Source: Cytophagales bacterium (GTDB lineage: Bacteria; Bacteroidota; Bacteroidia; Cytophagales; Spirosomataceae). From it: 64,000 nucleotides of DNA. The translations under genes and the position numbers were made by a program. This document shows positions 19,076 to 28,072 of this stretch, piece after piece. A model generated the notes under the pieces. That model saw nothing but the letters and a program-made list of their open reading frames with translations, made no database searches and was not told the origin of the DNA. Within the stretch, counting starts at the first letter, position 1, and each line of letters begins with the position of its first letter. The stretch spans positions 62,001 through 126,000 of the forward strand of contig JAAFJE010000016.1 in assembly GCA_013298025.1 (NCBI GenBank), in the 5' to 3' direction.

Positions 19076-19330
19076 TTATTTTACTTCTTCATAATCAATG
19101 TATTCGCCACCGCTAAAATCATCGGCGTTTTTGCCTTTTTTGGGCGGTACGAAATCTATGTCAATTTGCCCTTCTCTCTTGTGGCGTTGTTTTTGTTGAT
19201 ACTGCTGCTGCTGGTTCATAAAATCCCTCTGAGCTTTGTCCATTTGCGAGGCTACAAAACCTCTCAATAGCCATCTAAACAACCGAGGAATGACAAATAC
19301 AATGAGTGCAAATATGATAAGGTATTTCAT
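19076..19330 (-). CDS. DUF4834 family membrane protein
   Basis: 84-residue protein with one N-terminal membrane helix (YLIIFALIVFVIPRLFRWLL), a Gln-rich cytoplasmic helix (MNQQQQYQQKQRHKRE) and the conserved tail GEYIDYEEVK. This layout is that of DUF4834, a small family found in Bacteroidota with no known function. Start ATG at 19330. Confidence 0.75.
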   Translation of the reverse strand: MKYLIIFALIVFVIPRLFRWLLRGFVASQMDKAQRDFMNQQQQYQQKQRHKREGQIDIDFVPPKKGKNADDFSGGEYIDYEEVK

Positions 19331-19505
19331 TGCAATGATAATTAGTAATGGTTCTGTACGCTATTTTAACACCAAAATTACAGAATAGTTCTTTTTAAAG
19401 TGCTTAAATTTTGCTTAGTTTTTACCAACGGTTGTATTTCTCCGTAAAATGCAACCTGAACTTACCAAGTGTGAGCAAGGTACGTATCCTGTTTTGTAAG
19501 AAACG

Positions 19506-20411
19506 CTAAAATGGGGTCAATTGTTGAGCCAAAATGGCTAAACCTTCGTCGAAACTATGCGGTTGGTATCCCAATTGTTGTTGGGCTTTGGTCAAGATAA
19601 ATCCTGTGCGTGGCGGGCGTTTATCGGGTTCATGAAAAACACTGGCGTTTACTTCCTGAATCAAGCTGGCATCTAGTCCGAAAAAATGGGCAGTTTTCAA
19701 GGCCATTTGATACGGACTCATCAAATCTTTACCCGAAATATGGAAAATGCCTTGGGCTTGTTGCGCTACGGCAAGCCAACAGCCTAATGCCAAATCTTCT
19801 GCCAGTGTAGGCGTTCGCCATTGGTCGTTTACTACCTTGATGGCTTGTTGTTTTTCTAAAGATTTTTTCACCCATAAAATCAAATTACTGCGGCTCATAT
19901 CGGCAGCAATGCCATACACCAACACCGTTCTGATGATGCTCCAAGCCAATCCCGAAGCTTGTACAAGCGTTTCGGCGGCTAGTTTGCTTTTGCCATACAG
20001 CGATACAGGATTGGGCTGGTCGTCTTCTCGATAAGGCCCAGCTTCGCCATCAAAGACAAAGTCGGTTGATACATAACAGAAATAGGCTTGCCAACGTTTG
20101 CTTGCTTCGAGCAAATGGGCTACGGCGTTCACATTGACCTCCCAACAAGCCTCTGGATTGGCCACACATACATCGACGTGTGTCATGGCGGCGGCATGAA
20201 TCACCGCATGGGGTTGGGTTTTGGCAAAAACGGCTGCTACTTGTTGGGCATCGGTGATGTCCATTGGCTCGTAGGTATAGCCTTGGGTAAAAGGCAGACG
20301 GTTTTCGCCTTTGGCGGTGGCAATCAACGCCACGTCAGAACGATTGCGTAAGTGTGCCACCAGTTTTTGCCCCAGTAGTCCGTTACTTCCTGTAATCAAA
20401 ATACGCTTCAT
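19506..20411 (-). CDS. RmlD-like SDR family reductase
   Basis: Extended short-chain dehydrogenase of 301 residues, of the dTDP-4-dehydrorhamnose reductase (RmlD) family. The NAD(P) motif ITGSNGLLGQKL is at the N-terminus, STDFVFDGEAGPYREDD follows the central strand, and the catalytic YxxxK is in SLYGKSKLAAE. No other rhamnose genes are adjacent, so the exact sugar-nucleotide or other substrate is not established. It lies 90 bases downstream of fmt on the same strand. Confidence 0.75.
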   Translation of the reverse strand: MKRILITGSNGLLGQKLVAHLRNRSDVALIATAKGENRLPFTQGYTYEPMDITDAQQVAAVFAKTQPHAVIHAAAMTHVDVCVANPEACWEVNVNAVAHLLEASKRWQAYFCYVSTDFVFDGEAGPYREDDQPNPVSLYGKSKLAAETLVQASGLAWSIIRTVLVYGIAADMSRSNLILWVKKSLEKQQAIKVVNDQWRTPTLAEDLALGCWLAVAQQAQGIFHISGKDLMSPYQMALKTAHFFGLDASLIQEVNASVFHEPDKRPPRTGFILTKAQQQLGYQPHSFDEGLAILAQQLTPF

Positions 20412-20500
20412 AGGGAATGGTTAAGCTATTGAGTGAATGAGTGGTTTGTGCGTTAATTTTTCATTTTCAAATACTTCATTTATCAATTCAATGGTCTTGC

Positions 20501-21421
20501 TTATAACTTATTTCCTCGCAAAAAGTCTTCGATGCTCATGCGTTTTTTCATTTCTAGTTGCAGTTCTTCAATGGCAATCATGGCATCTTCGCACTGCACA
20601 TACAATTTAGTTTTATGGTCGGTAAAAAATGCTCCTATAGCCAATTTTTCACCTTCATAGTCATGAACCAAACGAGTTTTATACACTTTACAACCCTTGC
20701 CTGCAAGGGTTGTCCAAGCGGCAGGGTAGGGCGACAAGCCTCTGACAAAATTATGTACCGCTTGGGCCGTTTGCTGCCAGTTAATTTGACACGTTTCTTT
20801 AAAAATTTTGGGAGCATGACGCAGCTCTTGGTTTTCGTCTTGTGGCATTTGTGGGTACGAGCCTTGTGCAATTGCTTGTACGGTAGTAAGCACCAAGTTT
20901 GCTCCTTTGTACATCAAACGCTCATACACTTCGCCTACGGTGTCGTTGGGAGCAATGGGTTCTTTTTCTTGAAAAATGATAGAACCTGTATCTATTTCAT
21001 GTTTTAAGAAAAAAGTAGTCACGCCTGTTTCGGTTTCTCCATTGATAATAGCCCAGTTGATAGGAGCGGCCCCACGGTATTGAGGCAACAACGAGCCATG
21101 CAAATTGAATGTTCCGAGTGGGGGCATATTCCAAACTACTTCGGGGAGCATTCTGAATGCCACAACAATTTGCAAATCAGCCTGATAGCTTTTGAGTTCT
21201 TCTAAAAATGCAGGAGCTTTGAGTTTTTCTGGTTGTAATAAAGGAATATGCGGTGCATGATTGACTACATATTCTTTTACCGCCGACATCCCTAATTTTT
21301 GTCCACGCCCCACAGGCTTGTCGGGGGCTGTCACCACAGCTACTACATTACAATGATTTTCAACCAATACCTTGAGGCTTGCTACGGCAAACTCGGGCGT
21401 ACCCATAAAAATAATTCTCAT
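20501..21421 (-). CDS. fmt: Methionyl-tRNA formyltransferase
   Basis: Transfers a formyl group from 10-formyl-THF to initiator Met-tRNA. The 306 residues begin MRIIFMGTPEFAVASLKVL. The active-site motif NLHGSLLPQYRGAAPINWAI carries the Asn-His...SLLP residues, and the invariant Asp lies in FLKHEIDTGSI. The C-terminal tRNA-binding domain starts near residue 205 (VHNFVRGLSPYPAAW). Length is normal. Confidence 0.95.
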   Translation of the reverse strand: MRIIFMGTPEFAVASLKVLVENHCNVVAVVTAPDKPVGRGQKLGMSAVKEYVVNHAPHIPLLQPEKLKAPAFLEELKSYQADLQIVVAFRMLPEVVWNMPPLGTFNLHGSLLPQYRGAAPINWAIINGETETGVTTFFLKHEIDTGSIIFQEKEPIAPNDTVGEVYERLMYKGANLVLTTVQAIAQGSYPQMPQDENQELRHAPKIFKETCQINWQQTAQAVHNFVRGLSPYPAAWTTLAGKGCKVYKTRLVHDYEGEKLAIGAFFTDHKTKLYVQCEDAMIAIEELQLEMKKRMSIEDFLRGNKL

Positions 21422-21531
21422 ATTATATACATTAGTCTTGCTAGTCTTGACGTTTCTCTTGTTGGGTAAGCATAACTCAATCCTTACATTTTATATTTAT
21501 TCTTCTAATAACACAAAAAAATAATTAGATT

Positions 21532-21561
21532 TTGAAAACGCTTAAAAATGCTTTATCTTTG
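21532..21561 (+). promoter_or_regulatory. Strong Bacteroidota-type promoter upstream of greA
   Basis: TTG (21532-21534), a 19-base spacer, then TATCTTTG (21554-21561). Both boxes and the spacing fit the consensus. Predicted start of transcription is near 21568, over 220 bases upstream of greA. Confidence 0.6.
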
Positions 21562-21581
21562 TTCTCTCAATTCTAAAAAAT

Positions 21582-21617
21582 ATGAAAAGAGTCAGACGCA
21601 TAACATTCATAGAGTAG
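21582..21617 (+). CDS. Possible 11-codon leader peptide upstream of greA
   Basis: An ATG at 21582 opens MKRVRRITFIE and a stop, about 14 bases after the predicted transcription start and before a terminator hairpin at 21654. A short basic peptide in this position could be an attenuation leader, but there is no independent proof that it is translated. Confidence 0.25.
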   Translation: MKRVRRITFIE

Positions 21618-21653
21618 CTTCAATTTTTCTGCAAAGGTCTTAAAAAATCTTGT

Positions 21654-21681
21654 AGAACGGTTGGAAGCCGTTCTTTTTTGT
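21654..21681 (+). terminator. Terminator inside the greA leader
   Basis: GAACGG / CCGTTC stem with a 7-base loop, followed by six T. It lies between the greA promoter and the greA start, so most transcripts may end here as a ~110-base RNA. Confidence 0.6.
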
Positions 21682-21790
21682 TTGTTAGGAGTGCTGAAAG
21701 ACGTACAATTATTGGTTTTGCTGGCAAGTTTTTGTCAGTAATTTTTTTTGTATCTAACTCAATTTGAAAATATAAACATCGTATAAAAAC

Positions 21791-22264
21791 ATGGCAAAGA
21801 TACAGTATTATACCCAAGAAAAGCTAGACGAGCTAAGAGCCGAGCTTCAGTATTTAAAGATTCAGGGGCGTGCCGATATGGCAAGACAAATTGCCGAAGC
21901 ACGTGACAAAGGGGATTTGAGTGAAAACGCAGAGTACGATGCCGCCAAAGATGCACAGGGCTTGTTGGAGTTGAAGATTTCTAAAATGGAAGAAATCATT
22001 GCTAATGCAAGGGTATTAGACGAATCGAACATTGATACTTCTAAAGTATCTATTTTATCAAAAGTTCGTATCAAAAACCGTAAAAACGGGGCGGTTGTCA
22101 CTTATACATTGGTTTCGGAAGAGGAAGCCGACTTAAAAGCGGGTAAAATCTCTATTTCATCGCCTTTTGGGAGAGGGCTTTTTGGGAAAAAAGTAGGCGA
22201 TATTGCCGAGGTGGTTGCACCTGCGGGCAAACTTGAATTCGACATCTTAGAAATTTCGAGATAA
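21791..22264 (+). CDS. greA: Transcription elongation factor GreA
   Basis: Stimulates the RNA-cleavage activity of stalled RNA polymerase. The 157-residue protein has the N-terminal coiled-coil (KLDELRAELQYLKIQGR... through DLSENAEYDAAKDAQ, which carries the conserved acidic tip) and a C-terminal FKBP-like domain (SPFGRGLFGKKVGDIAEV). Start ATG at 21791. The leader holds a promoter and an early terminator; a second terminator follows the gene. Confidence 0.95.
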   Translation: MAKIQYYTQEKLDELRAELQYLKIQGRADMARQIAEARDKGDLSENAEYDAAKDAQGLLELKISKMEEIIANARVLDESNIDTSKVSILSKVRIKNRKNGAVVTYTLVSEEEADLKAGKISISSPFGRGLFGKKVGDIAEVVAPAGKLEFDILEISR

Positions 22265-22285
22265 TAAAACGATGTTTTGCTCTTA

Positions 22286-22320
22286 AAAAATCCTTGCGTA
22301 TCATACGTCAAGGATTTTTT
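22286..22320 (+). terminator. Terminator of greA
   Basis: AAAAATCCTTG pairs with CAAGGATTTTT (with a CGT/ACG extension) and is followed by T-rich sequence, 20 bases after the greA stop. Confidence 0.8.
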
Positions 22321-22384
22321 GTTTTGCTACCCCTAAAAAATATTTCTCATACGCTCTTGGGCTTTTTTTTCGTTTCTGTCTTTG

Positions 22385-22392
22385 TATATTTG
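22385..22392 (+). promoter_or_regulatory. Probable -7 box of the BatA-domain gene
   Basis: TATATTTG matches TAnnTTTG, about 42 bases before the ATG. The nearest TTG is about 25 bases further upstream, somewhat long for the spacer. Confidence 0.4.
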
Positions 22393-22433
22393 TTTATTAC
22401 ATCTTTTGTTAGGGCATCCATACCCACAACTTT

Positions 22434-24500
22434 ATGCAATTTTTATATCCAGCGTTTTTATGGGGTTTGGTGGCGATAAGCATACCTGTATTGGTACATT
22501 TATTTAACTTTCGCCGAACCAAAAAAATCTATTTTACCAATGTAGCTTTTTTAAAGGCTGTTAATACCCGTACCTCTTCGTTCCGCAGGTTGAAGCACTT
22601 GCTGATTATGGCGGCTCGTATGTTGGCAATTGCCTGTTTGGTATTGGCTTTTGCACAACCGTATTTGCCTGCCAAAAGTGGCTTAGACCTCAAAGGGCAT
22701 ATACTTACGAGCGTGTATATTGACAATTCGCTTTCGATGCAAAACAAAGAACATACGCAAAACAACCTCGATAGGGCTATTACTAAATTGGAAGAATTGC
22801 TTACGGTGTTTCCACAAAGTGCTATTATGCAACTGGTTAGCAATATTTTTGGGGCTGACGAATACCATTTGGCGAATCCACAGCAAATCAAAGAGCGTAC
22901 CACAAGCTTGCATTTTACCCATACGCCTCGTAGTTTGTTGCAGGTGTATCAACGCCAAACCCATTTGGCTGCCAAACACACTACACAAGGCGGTACACAA
23001 CACATTTGGTTTAGTGATTTTCAAAAAAGTACGACCGGTGATTTGCGTAAGTTACAAGTAGGAGCAAACGACCGCCTTTTTTTAGTGCCAGTACAAGCCC
23101 CTGCCGTACAAAACGTATTTGTCGATTCGCTGTGGTTGAGTACGCCTTTTGTGCGTACCATGCAAGGCAATACCTTGGTGGTAAAGCTGATGAATACAGG
23201 CAATAATGCCATTCAAAATTTATCCATTAGGCTTTTTCTCGACGACATCCAAGTGGCTTCGTCGGTAGTAAATTTGCCTGCCAACCAAGGTGCTACAACA
23301 ACGTTTCAGGTGACGCTGAAAGATAAAACGTTTAAAAAAGGACGCATTTCTTTCGACGATACACCTATTACTTTCGACAACGATTATTACTTTGTGTTGC
23401 AACCAAGTCCAGCGATTCAAATTGCCCATATCTATAGCCAAGACGTTACAGAGCCTTATATCAAACACGTTTTTGAAAACGATAGTGTATTTCAAATCAA
23501 AAGTCAATTGGCCAATAATATCGACGTAGGACAACTCCAAACCGCCGATTTACTCATTGTAGAAGGCTTGCCAAGCATTGATGGAAGCTTGAAAACAGCC
23601 CTCGACGAGTTTGTGAGCGGTGGTGGTTCGGTGCTGGTGATTCCTTCGCAAACGCCCAATGTGGCGAGTTACCAAGCTTTTTTAGGAAATTATGGTATCA
23701 GAAATGTACAGCAAATTGGCAATAAACCGAGTAATCCTCAACTATTAGCCGAACCGCCTGCCAATACAGGTTTTTATGCCGATATTTTCGACCAAAGTTT
23801 ACAACAAAAATTGGTACAAATGCCTTCGCAAAATGCCTTACTTTCGTGGCAAGTAGCAGGCGAAAAGATTCTTCGTTTCAGAAATGACCAAGCCTTTTTG
23901 AGTGTGTCGAAAGCCAAACAAGGAGCCGTGTATTTGCTGGCATCGCCTTTGAGCCAAGCTTGGGGCGAGCTAAGTCATAACGCTATTTTTGTGCCAACCA
24001 TGTATAAAATTGCGGCACTCAGTGCCAGACAAGAGCCCTTGGCGTATTCGTTTGCAGCCCATAATTTTAGGATAGATTTACCCAATATGCCTGATAAAAA
24101 TGCCCGTTTTAGCCTAAAAAATCAGCAGTTGGAGCTATTGCCTGTGCAATATTTGGTAGGAAAACAACTGACTATCGAACTGCCAAAATCGAACGAACTA
24201 CAAGATAATCAACGGGTTGAATCGGGATATTATGAATTGATGCTCAACGGTAAGCCACAGCGATTGCTTGCTTTCAACCATAGCCATGCCGAATCGCAAA
24301 TGCGTTTTTATAGTACCGAAGAGCTCAAGCAATTAGTAGCAGGACAAAAAAATATACAGGTATTTGATAAACTTGACGATGCCGCTTTGGTTAAGACTTT
24401 TAAGGAGCAATATTTCGGACAAGCCCTTTGGAAGTATTTTCTGGGAGCAGCTTTGCTATTTTTAGCCATAGAAATACTTTTGATTAAATTTTACCGATAA
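22434..24500 (+). CDS. BatA N-terminal-domain membrane protein
   Basis: 688-residue protein beginning with the BatA (aerotolerance) N-terminal domain: MQFLYPAFLWGLVAISIPVL, then HLFNFRRTKKIYFTNVAFLK and a second helix (LLIMAARMLAIACLVLAFAQ). A large periplasmic region follows, with VYIDNSLSMQ resembling a von Willebrand type A MIDAS motif (DxSxS-like), and a final membrane helix (FLGAALLFLAIEILLIKFYR). This is the long single-gene type found in Bacteroidota, often followed by unrelated genes. Its role in envelope stress is suggested by family only. Confidence 0.8.
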   Translation: MQFLYPAFLWGLVAISIPVLVHLFNFRRTKKIYFTNVAFLKAVNTRTSSFRRLKHLLIMAARMLAIACLVLAFAQPYLPAKSGLDLKGHILTSVYIDNSLSMQNKEHTQNNLDRAITKLEELLTVFPQSAIMQLVSNIFGADEYHLANPQQIKERTTSLHFTHTPRSLLQVYQRQTHLAAKHTTQGGTQHIWFSDFQKSTTGDLRKLQVGANDRLFLVPVQAPAVQNVFVDSLWLSTPFVRTMQGNTLVVKLMNTGNNAIQNLSIRLFLDDIQVASSVVNLPANQGATTTFQVTLKDKTFKKGRISFDDTPITFDNDYYFVLQPSPAIQIAHIYSQDVTEPYIKHVFENDSVFQIKSQLANNIDVGQLQTADLLIVEGLPSIDGSLKTALDEFVSGGGSVLVIPSQTPNVASYQAFLGNYGIRNVQQIGNKPSNPQLLAEPPANTGFYADIFDQSLQQKLVQMPSQNALLSWQVAGEKILRFRNDQAFLSVSKAKQGAVYLLASPLSQAWGELSHNAIFVPTMYKIAALSARQEPLAYSFAAHNFRIDLPNMPDKNARFSLKNQQLELLPVQYLVGKQLTIELPKSNELQDNQRVESGYYELMLNGKPQRLLAFNHSHAESQMRFYSTEELKQLVAGQKNIQVFDKLDDAALVKTFKEQYFGQALWKYFLGAALLFLAIEILLIKFYR

Positions 24501-24527
24501 ATTAGTAAACAACTAAATCACAAAACC

Positions 24528-24989
24528 ATGTCATTACAAAAAGGAGACAAAGCCCCCTTATTTACCTTGTACAACACTGAAAGACAAGAAGTGTCGTTGG
24601 CCGATTATGCAGGAAAAAACGTTGTATTGTTGTTTTTTCCTTTTGCTTTCACCAGTGTTTGTACGGCAGAATTATGTGAAATGCGTGACAACATCGCCAC
24701 GTATGCGAGCCTAAACGCCGAAATCTTGGCGGTGTCGGTCGATTCTTTGTTTACATTAGGGAAATTCAAAGAAGAGCAAAGCTTGCCATTTCCTTTGTTG
24801 TCTGATTTCAACAAAGAAGTATCAAAAACCTACGATTGCTTGTACGAAAGCTTTGCTTTTGGCACAAAAGGCGTGTCGAAACGTTCGGCATTTGTGATTG
24901 ATACCGAGGGCGTAATTCAATATGCAGAAGTATTAGAAAATGCAGGCGAAGTACCCAACTTTACGGCAGTAAAAGCGGCATTGGCTTAA
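24528..24989 (+). CDS. Peroxiredoxin, AhpC/TSA superfamily (BCP-like)
   Basis: Thiol peroxidase of 153 residues that reduces peroxides. The peroxidatic cysteine is in FTSVCTAELC (T-S-V-C), with a second cysteine five residues later, the CxxxxC spacing of atypical 2-Cys BCP/PrxQ enzymes. It begins MSLQKGDKAPLFTLYNTE, typical for the family. The conserved arginine is in GVSKRSAFVID. It follows the BatA-domain gene by 27 bases and may be co-transcribed with it. Confidence 0.88.
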   Translation: MSLQKGDKAPLFTLYNTERQEVSLADYAGKNVVLLFFPFAFTSVCTAELCEMRDNIATYASLNAEILAVSVDSLFTLGKFKEEQSLPFPLLSDFNKEVSKTYDCLYESFAFGTKGVSKRSAFVIDTEGVIQYAEVLENAGEVPNFTAVKAALA

Positions 24990-24994
24990 AAGCA

Positions 24995-25036
24995 AAAAGG
25001 CATGAATAAAAGTTATTACATTTATTCATGCCTTTT
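24995..25036. terminator. Bidirectional terminator between the peroxiredoxin gene and rplI
   Basis: AAAAAGGCATGAATAAA and TTTATTCATGCCTTTTT form a perfect stem around a 10-base loop. The A- and T-runs let it serve both convergent genes. Confidence 0.85.
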
Positions 25037-25059
25037 TATACAAAAGTTGTGCTAAAAGA

Positions 25060-25503
25060 TTAGTCAGCTACAACTGTGAATTGCACTTTGTGTTTCACTT
25101 CTTTGTGAAGGTCTAAAGTAGCAGTATATTCACCGATAAATTTCACTTCGGTATCCAAAGCGATTTTCTTACGGTCCACTTCAAAACCTTTCTCTTTCAA
25201 AGCTTCAGAGATTTGGATGCTCGTAACACGACCGAAGATTTTGCCACTTTCACCCACTTTCGCAGCGATAGTAAGCGAAGTATCACCGATAGAATCGGCC
25301 AAGGTTTGAGCGTCTAATTTAATTTTCTCAGCTTTGTGAGCAACTTGTTTCAAGTTTTCAGCAAGGATTTTCTTGTTAGTTGGCGTTGCCATTACAGCAA
25401 AACCTTGCGGAATAAGATAGTTACGGCCATAACCAGGCTTCACCGTAACGATGTCGTTTTTATAACCAAGACCTGCGATGTCAGTCTTTAAGATGATTTC
25501 CAT
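25060..25503 (-). CDS. rplI: Ribosomal protein bL9
   Basis: Large-subunit protein of 147 residues. The start is set at MEIILKTDIAGLG (25503), the universal L9 N-terminus; four upstream codons are excluded. The signature GYGRNYLIPQGFA follows, then the connecting helix and the C-terminal domain. It is last in the rpsF-rpsR-rplI operon. Confidence 0.96.
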   Translation of the reverse strand: MEIILKTDIAGLGYKNDIVTVKPGYGRNYLIPQGFAVMATPTNKKILAENLKQVAHKAEKIKLDAQTLADSIGDTSLTIAAKVGESGKIFGRVTSIQISEALKEKGFEVDRKKIALDTEVKFIGEYTATLDLHKEVKHKVQFTVVAD

Positions 25504-25580
25504 TGTATTTGTCAAAGATTTTTAGTTGATGGTTGTTGTAACAACCCTAAACTTTTCACGTAAATCAGAGGAGGCTTGTC

Positions 25581-25832
25581 CTATTTCAAACCATCTGCAA
25601 CGTAAGGCATAAGAGCCAAGTGACGAGCACGTTTTACGGCTTGAGCCACTTTTCTTTGGAATTTCAAAGAAGTTCCAGTAATACGACGAGGAAGAATTTT
25701 ACCTTGTTCGTTTACCAATTTCAATAAGAAATCTGGGTTTTTGTAATCAATGTATTTGATGCCTGATTTTTTGAAACGGCAATATTTTTTGCGTACTACG
25801 CTTTTGTCAACTGGTTCGTTTACTAAAGTCAT
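25581..25832 (-). CDS. rpsR: Ribosomal protein bS18
   Basis: Small-subunit protein of 83 residues, with the typical core [19 protein letters not shown] and the basic helix [20 protein letters not shown]. It lies between rpsF and rplI, with no ssb gene between, as usual in Bacteroidota. Confidence 0.96.
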   Translation of the reverse strand: MTLVNEPVDKSVVRKKYCRFKKSGIKYIDYKNPDFLLKLVNEQGKILPRRITGTSLKFQRKVAQAVKRARHLALMPYVADGLK

Positions 25833-25878
25833 GATGTTAAGTCAGTTAAATGTTGTTGGATTCGACCTAATAGGAACA

Positions 25879-26241
25879 TTATTCAGCTTTCGCTTCTTGT
25901 TTTTTACCTACTAACCCTTTGCTCTTACGCTCGTTGTATGCCACAGCGTGCTTATCAAGTGCTATTGTCAAATAACGGATAACTTTCTCGTCACGCTTAT
26001 ACTCGATTTCCAATTTAGCAACCAAGGTAGGAGGTGCTTGGAATTCAAAGATTTGGTAGTAACCAGTCGTTTTGTTTTGAATAGGGTACGCCAGCTTACG
26101 AATGCCCCATGCTTCCTCATTGATGATTTCAGCACCGTTATCGGTCAAAACTTTTTTAAATTTTTCAACGGCGTCCTTTGTCTGCTGTTCTGACAAAACG
26201 GGAGTTAAGATGAACACCGTTTCATAATTACGTAATTCCAT
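25879..26241 (-). CDS. rpsF: Ribosomal protein bS6
   Basis: Small-subunit protein that binds S18 and 16S rRNA. The start is placed at MELRNYETVFILTPVL (26241), the conserved S6 N-terminus; 24 upstream codons belong to the leader. WGIRKLAYPIQNKTTGYY is the S6 signature. First gene of the operon. Confidence 0.95.
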   Translation of the reverse strand: MELRNYETVFILTPVLSEQQTKDAVEKFKKVLTDNGAEIINEEAWGIRKLAYPIQNKTTGYYQIFEFQAPPTLVAKLEIEYKRDEKVIRYLTIALDKHAVAYNERKSKGLVGKKQEAKAE

Positions 26242-26310
26242 AAAAATGATAAAATTGTTAAACTGTTTTTTTAAAAGGACTGCAAAATTAACAGCTTTTG
26301 TTATAAAAAG

Positions 26311-26318
26311 CAAATGTA
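26311..26318 (-). promoter_or_regulatory. Probable -7 box of the rpsF operon
   Basis: TACATTTG on the minus strand, 70 bases upstream of the rpsF start. No clear TTG at -33. Confidence 0.4.
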
Positions 26319-26599
26319 ATCTGTAATTTTTTGATAGTCAGGGAGGTAATAATATTTACGCAAAATAGTATTGGTAAAGATGTATCAGACAAGCAACGAT
26401 AACATTTATATAATTGCTCCCAACACACGCTACCCTGCTCTATCCTTTTAACATCACGACTTTTAGATGGAAAATGAGTAAAATTGTTAGACCAAAAGCT
26501 TTATGTACGAAAAGAGACTATTCTCCCCAACTTTAGCATTAATTAACACAACTATTATGTAGGCTTTTAGGAGCTTACCAAACACTCAATTGATTTAGT

Positions 26600-27961
26600 A
26601 TGATACAAAAATGTATGAAAGCGTTGGTTGTTTTGACCTTACTTTCTTTTGGTAGCATGGCACAAAAAGAACAATGGACTCCGTTGTTTGATGGTAAAAC
26701 GCTCAAAGGCTGGAAGCAACTTGGCGGACAAGCCAAGTATGAAGTGAAAAACGGAGAAATTATTGGTACAACGGTTGCCAATACGCCTAATTCCTTTTTA
26801 TGTACCGAAAAAGAGTACGGTGATTTTATATTAGAACTCGACCTCAAAGTGGCAGAAGGCATGAACTCTGGGATTCAATTCCGTAGTTTATCGAAACCCG
26901 ACTACCAAAATGGCCGTGTGCATGGCTACCAAGTAGAAGTGGACCCCTCTGACCGCAACTGGTCTGGCGGATTGTATGACGAAGGACGCAGAGATTGGTT
27001 GTACATTCCGAATATCAATCCTGAAGGAAAAAAGGCATTCAAGCATAACGAACAATGGAACCACTACCGTGTAGAAGCCATTGGCAACACGATTCGTACT
27101 TGGGTAAACGACATTCCTGTTTCGAGCTTGATTGACGACGTAACTGCCCAAGGGTTCATCGCCTTGCAGGTGCATTCGATTTATGGCAATATGAAGGAAG
27201 GCATGGAAATTCGTTGGAAAAATATCAAAATCCAAACCCAAAACCTCAAGCCTCGTCCTGCCGATGCTACGCCTGTGATAAACCTTACCCTCAATAACTT
27301 GTCGGCATTAGAACAAGCCCAAGGCTTTAAGTTGTTGTTTAATGGCAAAGATTTTACGGGTTGGAGAGCCGTGCATTCAGATAAAATGCCTGAAAAACGT
27401 TGGAAAGTAGAAAATGGCACTATCAATATAAGTCCTTCCGATGGCTCTGAAACAGGCAACGACATCGTTACGACCGAGCAGTATGGTGCATTTGAAATTA
27501 CGTTTGAATTTAAGTTAACTGATGGGGCAAATTCAGGTTTGAAATATTTTGTCAACGAACAATTCGATTCAGGAGGCAAATCGGGTGTTGGCTTAGAGTT
27601 TCAAGTACTAGACGATGAAAAACACCCTGATGCTAAAATGGGGGTTGTGGGCAACCGCACGCTGGCGAGTTTGTACGACCTGATTCCTTCGTATAAGCCC
27701 GACAAACGTTTCCAAAGAAAAATTGGCGAATGGAACCAAGGCCGTGTGATTGTGTATCCAAACAATATCGTACAGCACTGGCTCAATGGCTTTAAAGTAG
27801 TAGAATACGAAAGAGGAAGTAATATTTTCAAGGCATTGGTTGCCCGCAGCAAATATGCCAAATACGATGGCTTTGGGTTGAATGAAAAAGGAAACATCCT
27901 TCTCCAAGACCACGGTGATAATGTTTCGTTCAGAAATATCAAAATCAGAGAGTTGAAGTAA
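26600..27961 (+). CDS. Secreted protein with two DUF1080 (3-keto-disaccharide hydrolase) domains
   Basis: Exported protein of 453 residues with a signal peptide (MKALVVLTLLSFGSMAQ). Two copies of the DUF1080 concanavalin-like domain follow: one opens WTPLFDGKTLKGWKQLGG near residue 26, the second FKLLFNGKDFTGWRAVHS near residue 243. Some members hydrolyse 3-keto-glucosides; many are uncharacterised. The next gene is a Gfo/Idh/MocA oxidoreductase, the class that can make 3-keto sugars, and the pair is commonly found together. Confidence 0.88.
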   Translation: MIQKCMKALVVLTLLSFGSMAQKEQWTPLFDGKTLKGWKQLGGQAKYEVKNGEIIGTTVANTPNSFLCTEKEYGDFILELDLKVAEGMNSGIQFRSLSKPDYQNGRVHGYQVEVDPSDRNWSGGLYDEGRRDWLYIPNINPEGKKAFKHNEQWNHYRVEAIGNTIRTWVNDIPVSSLIDDVTAQGFIALQVHSIYGNMKEGMEIRWKNIKIQTQNLKPRPADATPVINLTLNNLSALEQAQGFKLLFNGKDFTGWRAVHSDKMPEKRWKVENGTINISPSDGSETGNDIVTTEQYGAFEITFEFKLTDGANSGLKYFVNEQFDSGGKSGVGLEFQVLDDEKHPDAKMGVVGNRTLASLYDLIPSYKPDKRFQRKIGEWNQGRVIVYPNNIVQHWLNGFKVVEYERGSNIFKALVARSKYAKYDGFGLNEKGNILLQDHGDNVSFRNIKIRELK

Positions 27962-27984
27962 AAATAGTAACACAACAATAGAGG

Positions 27985-28021
27985 GTAGCGTCTTCAACGG
28001 CTATTGATTAGAAGACGCTAC
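27985..28021. repeat. 11-bp perfect inverted repeat between the DUF1080 and oxidoreductase genes
   Basis: GTAGCGTCTTC at 27985-27995 and its inverse at 28011-28021 around a 15-base loop. No T-run follows, so it is more likely an mRNA processing or stability hairpin than a terminator. Confidence 0.5.
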
Positions 28022-28072
28022 GATGAGTTTCCAATTTTACATTTCCCCATATTTAATTATTACTTATTTACC

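Noticed and set aside
26242-26310. S6:S18 autoregulatory leader motif upstream of rpsF
   Set aside because: The leader is A+T-rich, and I could not find the CCG-containing bulged stem that defines that motif.
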